A DNA stretch of 64,000 nt from Massilia sp. CFBP 13721 (GTDB lineage: Bacteria; Pseudomonadota; Gammaproteobacteria; Burkholderiales; Burkholderiaceae_D). Within the stretch, counting starts at the first letter, position 1. Every line of letters starts with the position of its first letter. Below, one piece after another: positions 44,688 through 54,826 of this stretch. The position numbers and the translations under genes were made by a program. The notes under the pieces were generated by a model. The model did no database searches, was not told the origin of the DNA, and saw only the letters and a program-made list of their open reading frames with translations. The DNA lies in the NCBI RefSeq assembly GCF_014842025.1, contig NZ_JACYUY010000024.1:1-64000 (forward strand), given 5' to 3'.

Positions 44688-47090
44688 ATGCACGCAGGCC
44701 GCTGGAAAACCTGGACCCGGCGGCTGGCGTTCGCGCTGGCGGGATTCATCTTGCTGACAGCGCTCGCCGCCTGGCTGCTGCTGTGCGCCAGCCTCGCCCA
44801 GCTCGACGGCGAGCGCAGGGCGCCGGCACTGGTGGCGCCGGTCACGGTCGCGCGCGATGCGGCCGGGGTGCCGCTCATCCGCGGTAACAATCGCTTCGAT
44901 CTCGCCTACGCCACCGGCTTCGTGCACGCCCAGGAGCGCTATTTTCAGATGGACTTGCTGCGCCGTACCGCGGCCGGCGAACTGGCCGCGCTGTTCGGCC
45001 CGCGCGCGCTGCCGCTCGACCGTGCGCGCCGCCTGCATCGTTTTCGTGCGCGCGCCGTGCGCGTGCTGGCCTCGATGCCGCCGCAAGATCGCCTCTTCAT
45101 CGACAGGTATGTGGCCGGCGTGAATGCCGGCGTCGACGCGCTCGGCGCGCGTCCTTTCGAATACCTGTTGACCGGCAGTGCGCCGCTGCCCTGGCGTGCC
45201 GAGGATTCGCTGCTGGCGGTGTGGGCGATGTTCATCGACCTGCAGGGCAACCAGGCACCGCGCGAACTGGCGCGCGGCTGGCTGCGCGCGCGCAGTGACG
45301 CGGCGCAACTCGCCTTCCTGCTGCCCACGGCCTCGCGCTGGGATGCGCCGCTCGACAATGCCGTCGCGCCGCCGGATGCGCCGGTGCCGGCCACGGCGCC
45401 GGAATGGTGGGGGACTGCTCCGACGCGGCCTGCGTCGCTGGCCCTGCGCGAGCGCACCGAACTGGTCGGCAGCAACAACTATGCGATCGCCGGCAGCCGC
45501 AGCACGACGGGCGCCGCGATCGTCGCCGACGACATGCACCTCGGCCTGCAACTGCCGAACATCTGGTACCGGCTGGCGCTGGCCTACCCGGACGGGCAGG
45601 GCCGCGAACGGCGCCTGGTCGGAGTGACGCTGCCCGGCGCGCCGCCGCTGGTGATCGCCGGCAGCAACGGTAAAGTGGCCTGGGGCTTCACCAACAGCTA
45701 TGGGGATTACCTCGACCTGGTCGAAGTCCGTTTCGACCGCGCGCGGCCCGGCGAGGTGCGGACGCCGCGCGGCTGGGAGCGTCCCGCCGAATACGTCGAG
45801 ACGATCGAAGTGAAGGGCGCTGCCGCAGAGCGACTGGTGGTGCGCGAGACCGCCTTCGGCCCGCTGCGCGCTGCGGGCGGCGCCACCTATGCGCTGCACT
45901 GGGTCGCGCACGATCCGGGGGCCCTCAACCTGAACCACCTGCGCCTGGAGGAGGCGGATACCGTCGAGGCGGCCCTGGCGATTGCCGCCGTCGACGGCAT
46001 CCCGGCCCAGAATTTCGTCGCCGGCGACAGTGCCGGCAATATCGGCTGGACGATCGCCGGCCGGCTGCCGCTGCGCGCCTCCGTCGCCAGCGCAGCCGAC
46101 GCCAGTTTTCCCTTGCAGTCCGGCGCGCCGACACCACCCTGGGACGGCCTGCTCGCGCCCGAACAGTATCCGCGCGTGCTCAATCCGCCCGACGGCCAGC
46201 TCTCGACCGCGAACAGCCGCCAGTTGCTGGGACTTGCGGGCAAGCTGGTCGGCGACGGCGGTTTCGATCTCGGCGCGCGCAGCAGCCAGCTGCGCGACCG
46301 CCTGCGCGCGCTGGGAGCGCGCACCGACGAAGCGGGCGCCTTTGCGGTCGCGCTGGACGACCGCGCACTCTTCATCGCCGGCTGGCGCGCACGCGCGCTG
46401 GCCGTGCTCGACCCGGCGGCGCTGCAGCGGCATCCGCGCCGCGCCGCTTTCCGCCACCTGCTCGAGACCAGCTGGAGCGGGCGTGCGGACACCGCGTCGG
46501 TCGGCTACCGGCTGGCGCGTGACTTCATGTGGGCGCTGCATGACCTCTGTTTCGACGGCGTCGATGCGCAGCTGGCGGCGCTCGACCCCAAGGCGACGAT
46601 GGCGCTGGCCAACCCGCGCTGGCCGGCGGTAGTGGCCCGCCTGCTCGATGAACAGCCGCCCGGTTGGCTGCCCCCGGGCCAACGCAACTGGCGCGACGTG
46701 CAGCTGGCGGCGGTCGACCGCGTCATCGCCGAACTCGAGCACACGGGCATACCGTTGGAACAAGCCACCTGGGGCGCACGCAATACGGCCGCGATCGTCC
46801 ATCCGATTGCGCTGGCGATGCCGGCGCTCGGCACATGGCTGGGCGTGCCGCCCGACCAGCTGGCCGGCGACGCCCACATGCCGCGCGTGGCCGGTCCGAA
46901 GTTCGGCCAGTCGGAGCGGATGACAGTGTCGCCAGGACGCGAGGAGGCGGGGCTCTACAACATGCCGGGCGGGCAGAGCGGCCACCCGCTGTCGCCGTAC
47001 TTCCGCCATGGGCATGACGAGTGGGTGCGGGCGCGCGCGCTGCCGCTGCTGCCCGGGCCGGCGCGTCATACGCTGACGTTGACGCCGTAG
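44688..47090 (+). CDS. Penicillin acylase family protein (Ntn hydrolase)
   Basis: This 800-residue protein has an N-terminal membrane or signal segment (LAFALAGFILLTALAAWLLL). The family segments are VPLIRGNNRFDLAYATGFVH at about 65, and the self-cleavage site LVGSNNYAIAGSRS near residue 262, where the Ser becomes the N-terminal nucleophile of the beta chain. Later, LVIAGSNGKVAWGFTNSYGD matches. The enzyme cleaves amide bonds; relatives include penicillin and acyl-homoserine-lactone acylases. GGGAGG precedes the ATG. The final TAG lies in an inverted repeat. Confidence 0.92.
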   Translation: MHAGRWKTWTRRLAFALAGFILLTALAAWLLLCASLAQLDGERRAPALVAPVTVARDAAGVPLIRGNNRFDLAYATGFVHAQERYFQMDLLRRTAAGELAALFGPRALPLDRARRLHRFRARAVRVLASMPPQDRLFIDRYVAGVNAGVDALGARPFEYLLTGSAPLPWRAEDSLLAVWAMFIDLQGNQAPRELARGWLRARSDAAQLAFLLPTASRWDAPLDNAVAPPDAPVPATAPEWWGTAPTRPASLALRERTELVGSNNYAIAGSRSTTGAAIVADDMHLGLQLPNIWYRLALAYPDGQGRERRLVGVTLPGAPPLVIAGSNGKVAWGFTNSYGDYLDLVEVRFDRARPGEVRTPRGWERPAEYVETIEVKGAAAERLVVRETAFGPLRAAGGATYALHWVAHDPGALNLNHLRLEEADTVEAALAIAAVDGIPAQNFVAGDSAGNIGWTIAGRLPLRASVASAADASFPLQSGAPTPPWDGLLAPEQYPRVLNPPDGQLSTANSRQLLGLAGKLVGDGGFDLGARSSQLRDRLRALGARTDEAGAFAVALDDRALFIAGWRARALAVLDPAALQRHPRRAAFRHLLETSWSGRADTASVGYRLARDFMWALHDLCFDGVDAQLAALDPKATMALANPRWPAVVARLLDEQPPGWLPPGQRNWRDVQLAAVDRVIAELEHTGIPLEQATWGARNTAAIVHPIALAMPALGTWLGVPPDQLAGDAHMPRVAGPKFGQSERMTVSPGREEAGLYNMPGGQSGHPLSPYFRHGHDEWVRARALPLLPGPARHTLTLTP

Positions 47091-47252
47091 GGTGGTCGGC
47101 TCCACCTCTGTGCGTGATTGTCCGTCGACGCATGCGCCGCCCACGCGTGACGCCGGCGCTGCGTTGGCGGTTCCTGGCCGGTTAGCGTCACGCGTGGGCG
47201 GCGCGGCGGCCGCGTGGTTTCAGATATCGGGGTGGAGCCGGCCACCCTACGG
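47085..47252. repeat. Nested intergenic inverted repeat, family copy 4
   Basis: The outer arms CCGTAGGGTGG and CCACCCTACGG bound a second perfect 20-bp pair, GCGCCGCCCACGCGTGACGC (47134-47153) inverted at 47185-47204. The outer left arm includes the stop codon of the acylase gene. It lies between convergent genes and probably folds as a large cruciform or RNA hairpin. Confidence 0.88.
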
Positions 47253-47266
47253 CCCGCGTGGCCAAG

Positions 47267-49429
47267 TCAAGGCGCCGGCAAGGCCAGGCGCAACGGCCCC
47301 AGCATTTCGGTGATGGTCTCCGCGCTCGACGGGTGGCCAAGAAAGAAGCCCTGCACCAGGTCGCAGCCGTACTGCTCGAGCATCACCAGCTGCTCGTCGG
47401 TCTCGACCCCTTCGGCCACCACCGCCATTTTGAGGCCGTGGGCCATGGCGATGATGGCGCGCGTGATCGCCGCGTTTTCCGAGTCCTGCGGCAAGCCGCA
47501 AATGAAGCTGCGGTCGATTTTCAGGGCGCGCACGTCGAAGCGTTTCAGGTAGTTCATCGACGAGTAGCCGGTGCCGAAGTCGTCGATCGAGAGATACACG
47601 CCGATGCCGCGCAACTGTTCGAGGGTGGCCATGGTGGCGCGGGCGTCGTCCATCAGCGTGCCTTCGGTCAGTTCGAGTTCCAGCAGCTTCGGGTCGAGTC
47701 CCGTTTCGTCGAGCGCGGAGAGCACGATCTGCGACAGGTTCTCATCCTTGAACTGCTTGGCCGAGAGGTTCACCGCCACCCGCACCGAGCGGTGGAAAGC
47801 GCGCTGCCAGAGGCGCGCCTGGTTGCAGGCGGTACGCAGCACCCATTCGCCGATCGGCACGATCAGGCCGGTCTCCTCGGCCAGCGGAATGAATTCGGTC
47901 GGCGAGATGATGCCGCGCTCGGGGTGGCGCCAGCGCACCAGCGCCTCGACGCCGACGATTTCCAGCGAGCGCACGTCGAGCTGCGGCTGGTACAGCAGGT
48001 AGAGTTCGTCGTTCTGCAAGGCCTTGCGCAAGCCCACTTCGAGCTTCACGTGGCTCATGATCTGCATCGTCAGCGAAGAGCTGTACAGCTTGGCGTTGTT
48101 CTTGCCGCAGTTCTTGGCGTGGTACATGGCGGTGTCGGCGAATTTCAGCAGCGAATTGCAGTCGTCGCCGTCTTCCGGGAACAACGAGATGCCGATGCTG
48201 GCGGTGACGAAGATCTCGTTGCCGTCGATGAGGAAGGGCCGGCGCATCGCTTCCTTGACCCGGTGCGCGACGTTGAGCGCATGCTCGACCCGTTCCAGGT
48301 CGGGAATCAGGATCGTGAACTCGTCGCCGCCCAGGCGCGCCAGGTTGGTGGCCGAGGTCTCGGCGACCATGGCCTCGCCGGGCAGTGCTTCGCTCCTCGA
48401 CACCAGGTCGCTGGGGCGGATCGTCTCGCGCAGGCGTTCGGAAACGATTTTCAGCAGGTGGTCGCCGACGTTGTGCCCGAGCGTGTCGTTGATGCGCTTG
48501 AAGGCGTCGAGGTCCATGAACAGCACCGCGAACTTCTTGTTGCCGACTTTCGAGCGCTGCAGTTCGCGTTCCAGTGTCTCGAGAAAGGCTTGGCGGTTGG
48601 GGATGCCGGTCAGGCTGTCGCAATAGGCCAGGCGCCGGATCTGCTCTTCGCTGCGTTTGCGCTCGCTGATGTCGCGCACCAGGCCCAGCACTTCGGACGG
48701 GCCGGTGGCCACCAGGCGCGCCTCGAAATGCTGGGTGTCGCCGAAGCGCAGCAGCTCGTATTCGATCGAGCGGATCTGCTGGGTGCGCAGGACTTCGCCC
48801 AGCTGCTCCATGACGCGCGTGGCGATGTCGCGCGGCAGCACCTCGCTGATGTGGCGGCCGACGCAGCGCTCGCTGGTGAAGGGCACGGCGCCGTCGCGCT
48901 CCCGGCTCGGAAAGCCGCGGCCCGGCTCATAGTCCAGATAAAAGCCGTCGCGGTTCATGCGGAAGAAGGTGTCCGGAATCGCGGCCAGCACGGCGCGGTT
49001 CTGGGCGTCGGCAATGCGCAGGCGCGCGATGGCGTCGCTGGCGCGCAGCACGTACAGCACGCGGTGGCCGAGGATCGGCCAGTTGATCGGCTTCGAGACG
49101 AAGTCGGTGGCGCCGGCCTCGTAGGCGCTGGTGACGGCTTCGATGTCGTCGCCGCCGGTGACCATCACGATCGGCACCGAGGCCCCAGGACCCTCGCTGC
49201 GGCGGATCGCGCGGCAGGCGCCGAAGCCGTCCAAGTGCGGCATCTCGACGTCCATCAGGATCAGGTCGGGGCGGCGCTCGCGCGCGAGACGCAACGCCTG
49301 GCGCCCGTCCTCGGCCTCGATGGCGTCCAGCCCGACCTGCTGCAGCATCTCGAGCATCAGCAGGCGCATGACCGGATCGTCGTCGGCGACCAGCACGACA
49401 CCGCGTTGTGTGGATGGGGAGGGTGACAT
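47267..49429 (-). CDS. Response regulator with PAS, GGDEF and EAL domains
   Basis: The domains of this 720-residue protein are, in order: REC (GVVLVADDDPVMRLL; phospho-Asp in LILMDVEMPHLDG, about 58), PAS (about 150-275), GGDEF with the intact LARLGGDEFTIL, and EAL with VGVEALVRWRHPERG and DDFGTGYSSM. Both c-di-GMP synthesis and breakdown look possible. GAAGGA precedes the ATG. It lies 12 bases after the hybrid kinase gene, which is likely its phosphate donor. Confidence 0.94.
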   Translation of the reverse strand: MSPSPSTQRGVVLVADDDPVMRLLMLEMLQQVGLDAIEAEDGRQALRLARERRPDLILMDVEMPHLDGFGACRAIRRSEGPGASVPIVMVTGGDDIEAVTSAYEAGATDFVSKPINWPILGHRVLYVLRASDAIARLRIADAQNRAVLAAIPDTFFRMNRDGFYLDYEPGRGFPSRERDGAVPFTSERCVGRHISEVLPRDIATRVMEQLGEVLRTQQIRSIEYELLRFGDTQHFEARLVATGPSEVLGLVRDISERKRSEEQIRRLAYCDSLTGIPNRQAFLETLERELQRSKVGNKKFAVLFMDLDAFKRINDTLGHNVGDHLLKIVSERLRETIRPSDLVSRSEALPGEAMVAETSATNLARLGGDEFTILIPDLERVEHALNVAHRVKEAMRRPFLIDGNEIFVTASIGISLFPEDGDDCNSLLKFADTAMYHAKNCGKNNAKLYSSSLTMQIMSHVKLEVGLRKALQNDELYLLYQPQLDVRSLEIVGVEALVRWRHPERGIISPTEFIPLAEETGLIVPIGEWVLRTACNQARLWQRAFHRSVRVAVNLSAKQFKDENLSQIVLSALDETGLDPKLLELELTEGTLMDDARATMATLEQLRGIGVYLSIDDFGTGYSSMNYLKRFDVRALKIDRSFICGLPQDSENAAITRAIIAMAHGLKMAVVAEGVETDEQLVMLEQYGCDLVQGFFLGHPSSAETITEMLGPLRLALPAP

Positions 49430-49441
49430 GGGCTTCCTTCT

Positions 49442-52273
49442 CTAGACGAGCATGGCATTTAGTGACTGCTGCACCGCCTGGAACTCTTCTTCCATATCGG
49501 CGAGCAAGGTGGCCGCACCCGTCACGCTGGCGTTGCGGCCCATTTGTTCGAGGTCCTTGCACAGGCGCGCCAGCGTCTCGGCGCCGACGTTGGCGCTGGC
49601 CGACTTCAGGCTGTGCGCGACGCGGCGCACGGTCTCGGCGTCGTGCCCGCCGACGGCCTGGCGCAGCGTGCGCAGGTGCTGCGGGGTGTCGCCGACATAG
49701 GCTGAAATCACCTTCTGCACCAGCGCGTCGCCGCCGCGCTGGCTGAGCGCGCGGATGTTTTCCAGCGCGCGGGCATTGATGACGTCGCGCTGGATCACGT
49801 CGCGCATCGCCTGCGGCAGGGCCGGCGCGGCGTCGTCGTGGTGCACGCTGCTGCTGAGCGGCATGGCGATCCAGCGTCCGACCACGCCCGCCAGGTCGGC
49901 CTGGGTAAACGGTTTCGACAGGTAGTCGTCCATACCGGCGGCAAGGCAGGCTTCGCGGTCGCCCTGCAGCGCGTTCGCCGTGATCGCAATCACCGGCAGC
50001 ATGCGCGGACGGCCGGCGTCCTGTTCTTCGCGGCGGATGGCGGCGGTGGCGGCAAAGCCGTCCATCACCGGCATCTGGCAATCCATCAGCACCGCCTCGA
50101 AAGTCTGGCTGCGTACCGCTTCCAATGCTTCGAGTCCGTTCTGGGCCACCTGCGCCTGCAGTCCCAGGCTCTCGAGCATGGCCTTGGCCACCTCGACGTT
50201 GACCGGGTTGTCCTCGGCCAGCAGCACGCGCCGGATGCGCGCGGTCCGTTCGCCGCGCGGCGCCTGCGGCGGCGGCAGGAACTGGGCGGCGGGGGCGGTC
50301 AGCCCGCGCGCGCGCGCGCCGAGGCAGGCGAACAGGTCGGCCGCGCGTGCCGGTTCGATCAGCTGGTAGGCGACACCGGCTTCGCGCCGCTGTACCGGAT
50401 CGGCTGCCAGGCGTTCGGGACTGAGCAGGATCAGGCGCGTCGGGCGCGTCAACGGGTCGGCCTTGATGGTGGCCGCCAGCAGCAGCCCGCTCGACTGGCG
50501 CAGTTCCATGTTGAGGATGGCGGCGTCGAATGGCGCGCCCGCGCGTGCCTGCGCCGCCAGCAGCTCGAGCGCGGCACGCGCGCCGTCCGCCTGTTCGCAG
50601 GCGAGCTCCCAGGCCGACAGGTGGCGCGCCAGGGCGATGCGCGTGGTGGCGTCCTCGTCGACCACCAGCACGCGCATGCCGTTCAGGGTCTGCTGGCCGC
50701 CAGGCGCCGCCGCGCCCGGCGCGTCCGGGTCGACGCGGCGCTTGTCGAAGCTGACCGTGAACCAGAACACCGAGCCCTGCTTGACGCCGTTGTGGGTGCC
50801 GTTGTCGACGCCGATCGCGCCGCCCATCAGTTCCACCAGTTGCTTCGAGATCGCCAGCCCGAGGCCGGTGCCGCCAAACTTGCGGGTGGTCGAATCGTCG
50901 GCCTGCGAAAAGGCTTCGAACAGGCGCCCGCGCGCCTCGCGCGCGATGCCGATGCCGGTATCGATCACCTCGAAGCGCAGCACCACCGCCTGGCTGTCTT
51001 CGCTCGCCACGCGCACCCGCGCCACGATGCGGCCGCGCTCGGTGAACTTGATCGCATTGCCGAGCAAGTTGGCCATGATCTGGCGCAGGCGGTTGGGGTC
51101 GCCGCAGATCGCCACCGGGATGTCGTTGGCGATGTCGAATTCGAAGGCGATGCCCTTGTTCTGCGCCTGCGGCGTGTAGACGGTGTGGATGTCTTCGAGC
51201 AGGTCCCACAGGTTGAAGTTGATGTATTCGATGGTCAGCTTGCCGGCCTCGATCTTCGAAAAGTCGAGGATGTCGTTGATGATCACCAGCAGGTGTTCGC
51301 CGGAGCGCTTGACCAGGCGCGTGTAGTTGCGCTGGGCTTCGGTGAGGCTGGTACCAAGCAGCATCTCGGTCATGCCAAGCACGCCGTTCATCGGCGTGCG
51401 GATCTCGTGGCTCATGGTGGCCAGGAAGGCGCTCTTCGCCCGGCTGGCCGCTTCGGCGGCATTCTTGGCGCGCTCGAGCTGTTCGGTGCGCACCGATACC
51501 TGGCGTTCGAGCTCGTCGCGGTGCGTGGTCAGCGCCGCGCCGCGGCCCTCGATCTGGGCCAGCATGTCGTTGAAGCTGTCGATCAGCGTCCCCAGTTCGT
51601 CGCGGCGCGTGTGCGCCACTCGCAAGGTGGTGTTCTGGCTTTCCGACACCTGCTGCGCGGCCGCGATCAGCTTCGTGACCGGATCGGTGATGCTGCGCGT
51701 GAAGCGCCGCGCCAGCACCAGCGACACCAGCAGCGAGACGCACATCGCGCCCGCGAGCACGCCGACGCCGCGCAGGATGTCGCGCCACATCGGCAGCAGG
51801 TCGACTTCGATCACCAGCACGCCGACCTGGGCCGTGCCGCCGATGACCGGCCGGTACAGGCGCAGCTGCGGCGAGGTGATCCGGCTGCCTTCGAGGTTGG
51901 CCGCGGCCAGCGCTTCGGCGTCCATCGCATCGAGCCTGGCCGGCGGCGCCGCGGCGGCACGCCCGGGTGCCTTATAGGTGGCGAACAGCATGCCCTTGCG
52001 ATCGTAGAGGGCTGCGCGCGAGATTTCCTGCTTGGCTTCGAGCGACACGAGCAGGGTCAGGGCCAGGATGCGGTCGTTGAAGACCAGTGCGTCGGCGCTG
52101 CTGGTGGCCACCACGCCGGCCAGCGAGGACAGGTGGCGGCCTTCGTTCTCGCGCTTGCTCAGGACCGAGGCGCTTGAGAAGGCGACGAACACGCACAGCA
52201 GCGCGGTGGCGGTCGACAGCAGCGACATCGTCGTCAGTTTGCGGTACAGGCTGGAACGCGCGAAGTTCGGCAT
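49442..52273 (-). CDS. Hybrid sensor histidine kinase with HPt domain
   Basis: This protein has 943 residues from ATG 52273 (MPNFARSSLYRKLTTM). Its N-terminal membrane helix is at about 16-38 and the periplasmic sensor at about 40-150 (CHASE8-like in size). A second helix, HAMP, HisKA (FLATMSHEIRTPMNG, near 295) and HATPase follow. The first receiver has Asn where the phospho-Asp belongs (AAILNMEL), so it is probably inert. The second is intact (VLMDCQMPVMDG). HPt with AHSLKSASANVGA ends the protein. The longer frame to 52363 is unlikely. The next gene, a GGDEF/EAL regulator, starts 12 bases on. Confidence 0.94.
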   Translation of the reverse strand: MPNFARSSLYRKLTTMSLLSTATALLCVFVAFSSASVLSKRENEGRHLSSLAGVVATSSADALVFNDRILALTLLVSLEAKQEISRAALYDRKGMLFATYKAPGRAAAAPPARLDAMDAEALAAANLEGSRITSPQLRLYRPVIGGTAQVGVLVIEVDLLPMWRDILRGVGVLAGAMCVSLLVSLVLARRFTRSITDPVTKLIAAAQQVSESQNTTLRVAHTRRDELGTLIDSFNDMLAQIEGRGAALTTHRDELERQVSVRTEQLERAKNAAEAASRAKSAFLATMSHEIRTPMNGVLGMTEMLLGTSLTEAQRNYTRLVKRSGEHLLVIINDILDFSKIEAGKLTIEYINFNLWDLLEDIHTVYTPQAQNKGIAFEFDIANDIPVAICGDPNRLRQIMANLLGNAIKFTERGRIVARVRVASEDSQAVVLRFEVIDTGIGIAREARGRLFEAFSQADDSTTRKFGGTGLGLAISKQLVELMGGAIGVDNGTHNGVKQGSVFWFTVSFDKRRVDPDAPGAAAPGGQQTLNGMRVLVVDEDATTRIALARHLSAWELACEQADGARAALELLAAQARAGAPFDAAILNMELRQSSGLLLAATIKADPLTRPTRLILLSPERLAADPVQRREAGVAYQLIEPARAADLFACLGARARGLTAPAAQFLPPPQAPRGERTARIRRVLLAEDNPVNVEVAKAMLESLGLQAQVAQNGLEALEAVRSQTFEAVLMDCQMPVMDGFAATAAIRREEQDAGRPRMLPVIAITANALQGDREACLAAGMDDYLSKPFTQADLAGVVGRWIAMPLSSSVHHDDAAPALPQAMRDVIQRDVINARALENIRALSQRGGDALVQKVISAYVGDTPQHLRTLRQAVGGHDAETVRRVAHSLKSASANVGAETLARLCKDLEQMGRNASVTGAATLLADMEEEFQAVQQSLNAMLV

Positions 52274-52430
52274 GGCGGCAGATGTGCAGGAGCGGCATGG
52301 CAATACGGGCCGGCGCCAACCAGCACGCGCATGCCCTCCTTGCAGAAATGCAAATTCCTGCAAGAAAAAATATTACGTGGGAGGGGAGGGGGTGGCTTTG
52401 CGTTGCCGCAAAGCGGGGGGCGTGGGGTGG

Positions 52431-52536
52431 CGTGGGGTGGACACGGCTGTGCCGCCCACGCGTTCCGTGCACGGGGTGAAATGTGCGTTGGCTTTATGCG
52501 GCCTGTCTTCCGTGGGCACAAGTGCCCACGCTACGC
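52431..52536. repeat. Intergenic inverted repeat, family copy 5
   Basis: This is an imperfect version of the family: CGTGGGGTGGACACGGCTGT at the left and CGTGGGCACAAGTGCCCACG with CTACGCG at the right. It abuts the perfect palindrome at 52537. Confidence 0.7.
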
Positions 52537-52579
52537 GCGGAGGATGTTGCTGACGCTTCGCGTCAGCAACATCCTCCGC
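52537..52579. repeat. Perfect 20-bp inverted repeat over the ybdD stop
   Basis: GCGGAGGATGTTGCTGACGC is followed by TTC and its exact complement. The right arm encodes the last residues (GGCC) and stop of ybdD. It lacks a T run, so it may protect mRNA or slow polymerase rather than act as a standard terminator. Confidence 0.85.
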
Positions 52580-52760
52580 TTCGCCCCGACCCATAGCGCG
52601 CTTCCTGCCGCTCGCGGAAAAACTCCTCGTACGTCATCGCCGGCTTGTCGGGATGCTCGCGCTCCATGTGCGCCAGGTAGGTGTCGTACTCGGGCAAGCC
52701 GACCATCAGGCGCATGCTTTGCCCGAGATAGCGGCCGGCCTGGGCGAGGGTGGAGAACAT
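52563..52760 (-). CDS. ybdD: YbdD family protein (DUF466)
   Basis: This 65-residue small protein begins [20 protein letters not shown] and contains [20 protein letters not shown], then [16 protein letters not shown], the family pattern. It is nearly always encoded after cstA/btsT and is thought to help the transporter. Its ATG overlaps the cstA stop by one base (TAATG). Confidence 0.93.
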   Translation of the reverse strand: MFSTLAQAGRYLGQSMRLMVGLPEYDTYLAHMEREHPDKPAMTYEEFFRERQEARYGSGRSGGCC

Positions 52761-54826
52761 TACGGCACCTGTGGCGTCGGCGCAGCGACGAACGGCGATT
52801 CCTTGACCGTCGGGTTGCTGTTGTTGCGCGCATTGATCACCGTGCGGATGCCGTAGTACAGCACGGCGATCACCACGATCATGAAGAAGCCGGCCAGCGC
52901 GGCGTCGACGTAATCGTTGAAGATGATGCGGCGCATCTCGCCGAGCGACTTGGCCGGGGCCAGCACCTGGCCCTGGTCGAGCGCGGCCTGGAACTTCTGG
53001 GCGTGGGCCACGAAACCGATCTTCACGTTTTCGTGGAAGATCTTTTGCCAGCCGGCGCTCAAGGTGCAGATCAGCAGCCAGATGGTCGGCAGCACGGTGA
53101 CCCAGGCGTATTGACCGCGCTTCATCTTGAACAGCACGACGGTGCCCAGCATCAGCGCGATACCGGCCAGCATCTGGTTGGCGATGCCGAACAGCGGCCA
53201 CAGGGTGTTGATGCCGCCCAGCGGATCGACCACGCCCTGGTACAGGAAGTAACCCCAGGCCGCCACGCACAGGCCGGTGGCCAGCAGGTTGGCCGGCAGC
53301 GATTCGGTGCGCTTCAGGGCCGGGGCGAACGCGCCCAGCAGGTCTTGCAGCATGAAGCGTCCCGCACGGGTGCCGGCGTCGACCGCGGTCAGGATGAACA
53401 GCGCTTCGAACAGGATCGCGAAGTGGTACCAGAAGGCCATCATGGTCTTGCCGCCGACGACGTTCGAGAGGATGTTGGCCATGCCGACCGCCAGCGTCGG
53501 GGCGCCGCCGGCGCGCGAGATGATGGTGTGCTCGCCGACGTCCTTGGCCATTTGCGTGAGCGCATCCGGCGTCACCACGAAGCCCCAGTTGGAGACGGCC
53601 GCGGCCGCGCTTTCGGCGGTGGTGCCGAGCAGCGCCGCCGGTGCGTTCATCGCAAAATAAATGCCCGGGTCGATGGTCGATGCGGCCACCAGCGCCATGA
53701 TGGCGACAAAGGATTCCATCAGCATGGCGCCGTAGCCGATGAAGCGGGCGTGGCTCTCGTTCTCGATCATCTTCGGCGTGGTGCCCGAGGAGATCAGCGC
53801 GTGGAAGCCGGACACGGCGCCGCAAGCGATCGTGATGAACAGGAAGGGGAACAGGTTGCCCGACCAGACCGGACCGGTGCCGTCGACGAAACGCGTCACG
53901 GCCGGCATCTGCATGTGCGGCGCGACCAGCAGGATGCCGATCGCCAGCGCCACGATGGTGCCGATTTTAAGGAAAGTCGACAGGTAGTCGCGCGGCGCCA
54001 GCAGCAGCCAGACCGGAATGACGGAAGCGACGAAACCGTAGCCGATCAGCATCCAGGTCAGCTCGGTACCGGTGAAGGTGAACATCGGGCCGAGGGTGGG
54101 GGAGTCGTGCACCCACTGGCCGCCGATGATGGCGAGCATCAGCAGGATGAAGCCGATGAAGGAAATCTCGCCAATGCGGCCGACGCGGATGTAGCGCGAA
54201 TAAATGCCCATGAAGAGCGCGATCGGAATCGTCGCCATGACGGTAAAGCTGCCCCAGGGTGAGCCGGTCAACGCCTTGACGACGATCAGCGCCAGCACCG
54301 CCAGGATGATAACCATGATCATGAAGGTACCGAACAGCGCGATAATGCCCGGAATCTCGCCCATTTCAGACTTGATGAGGTCGCCCAGTGAGCGACCGTC
54401 GCGGCGCATCGACATGAACAGGACGATGAAGTCCTGCACCGCGCCGGCAAACACGACGCCGGCAAGGATCCACATCATGCCCGGCAGGTAGCCCATCTGG
54501 GCGGCAAGCACGGGGCCGACCAGCGGGCCGGCGCCGGCAATCGCCGCGAAGTGGTGGCCGAACAGGACGTACTGGTTGGTCGGTACGTAATCGAGGCCGT
54601 CGTTGTATTTATAGGCCGGGGTCTGGCGGCTGGGGTCGAGTCCCATCACCTTGGTGGCGATGTACAGGCTGTAGAAACGGTAGGCGATCAGGTAGACGCA
54701 GACGGCGGCCGCCACCACCCACACGGCATTGATGGACTCGCCGCGGCGCAAGGCTACGTAGGCGAGCGCACCGGCGCCGAGGAGTGAGAGCGCCGCCCAG
54801 CCGAGTCGATTTCCGAGACGATTCAT
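52760..54826 (-). CDS. cstA: CstA/BtsT family carbon starvation transporter
   Basis: This 688-residue inner-membrane protein has about 16-18 helices. Conserved parts include [40 protein letters not shown], and [14 protein letters not shown]. Relatives import pyruvate or peptides in nutrient stress. AAGGAG precedes the ATG. It forms an operon with ybdD. Confidence 0.95.
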   Translation of the reverse strand: MNRLGNRLGWAALSLLGAGALAYVALRRGESINAVWVVAAAVCVYLIAYRFYSLYIATKVMGLDPSRQTPAYKYNDGLDYVPTNQYVLFGHHFAAIAGAGPLVGPVLAAQMGYLPGMMWILAGVVFAGAVQDFIVLFMSMRRDGRSLGDLIKSEMGEIPGIIALFGTFMIMVIILAVLALIVVKALTGSPWGSFTVMATIPIALFMGIYSRYIRVGRIGEISFIGFILLMLAIIGGQWVHDSPTLGPMFTFTGTELTWMLIGYGFVASVIPVWLLLAPRDYLSTFLKIGTIVALAIGILLVAPHMQMPAVTRFVDGTGPVWSGNLFPFLFITIACGAVSGFHALISSGTTPKMIENESHARFIGYGAMLMESFVAIMALVAASTIDPGIYFAMNAPAALLGTTAESAAAAVSNWGFVVTPDALTQMAKDVGEHTIISRAGGAPTLAVGMANILSNVVGGKTMMAFWYHFAILFEALFILTAVDAGTRAGRFMLQDLLGAFAPALKRTESLPANLLATGLCVAAWGYFLYQGVVDPLGGINTLWPLFGIANQMLAGIALMLGTVVLFKMKRGQYAWVTVLPTIWLLICTLSAGWQKIFHENVKIGFVAHAQKFQAALDQGQVLAPAKSLGEMRRIIFNDYVDAALAGFFMIVVIAVLYYGIRTVINARNNSNPTVKESPFVAAPTPQVP

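Noticed and set aside
47258-52177. Long plus-strand open frames (722 and 779 codons) opposite the GGDEF/EAL and hybrid kinase genes
   Set aside because: They are antisense shadows with no recognisable domain; the minus-strand genes carry complete catalytic motifs.
52331-54262. A 643-codon open frame on the plus strand
   Set aside because: It is the complement of cstA; composition is biased and no domain is seen.
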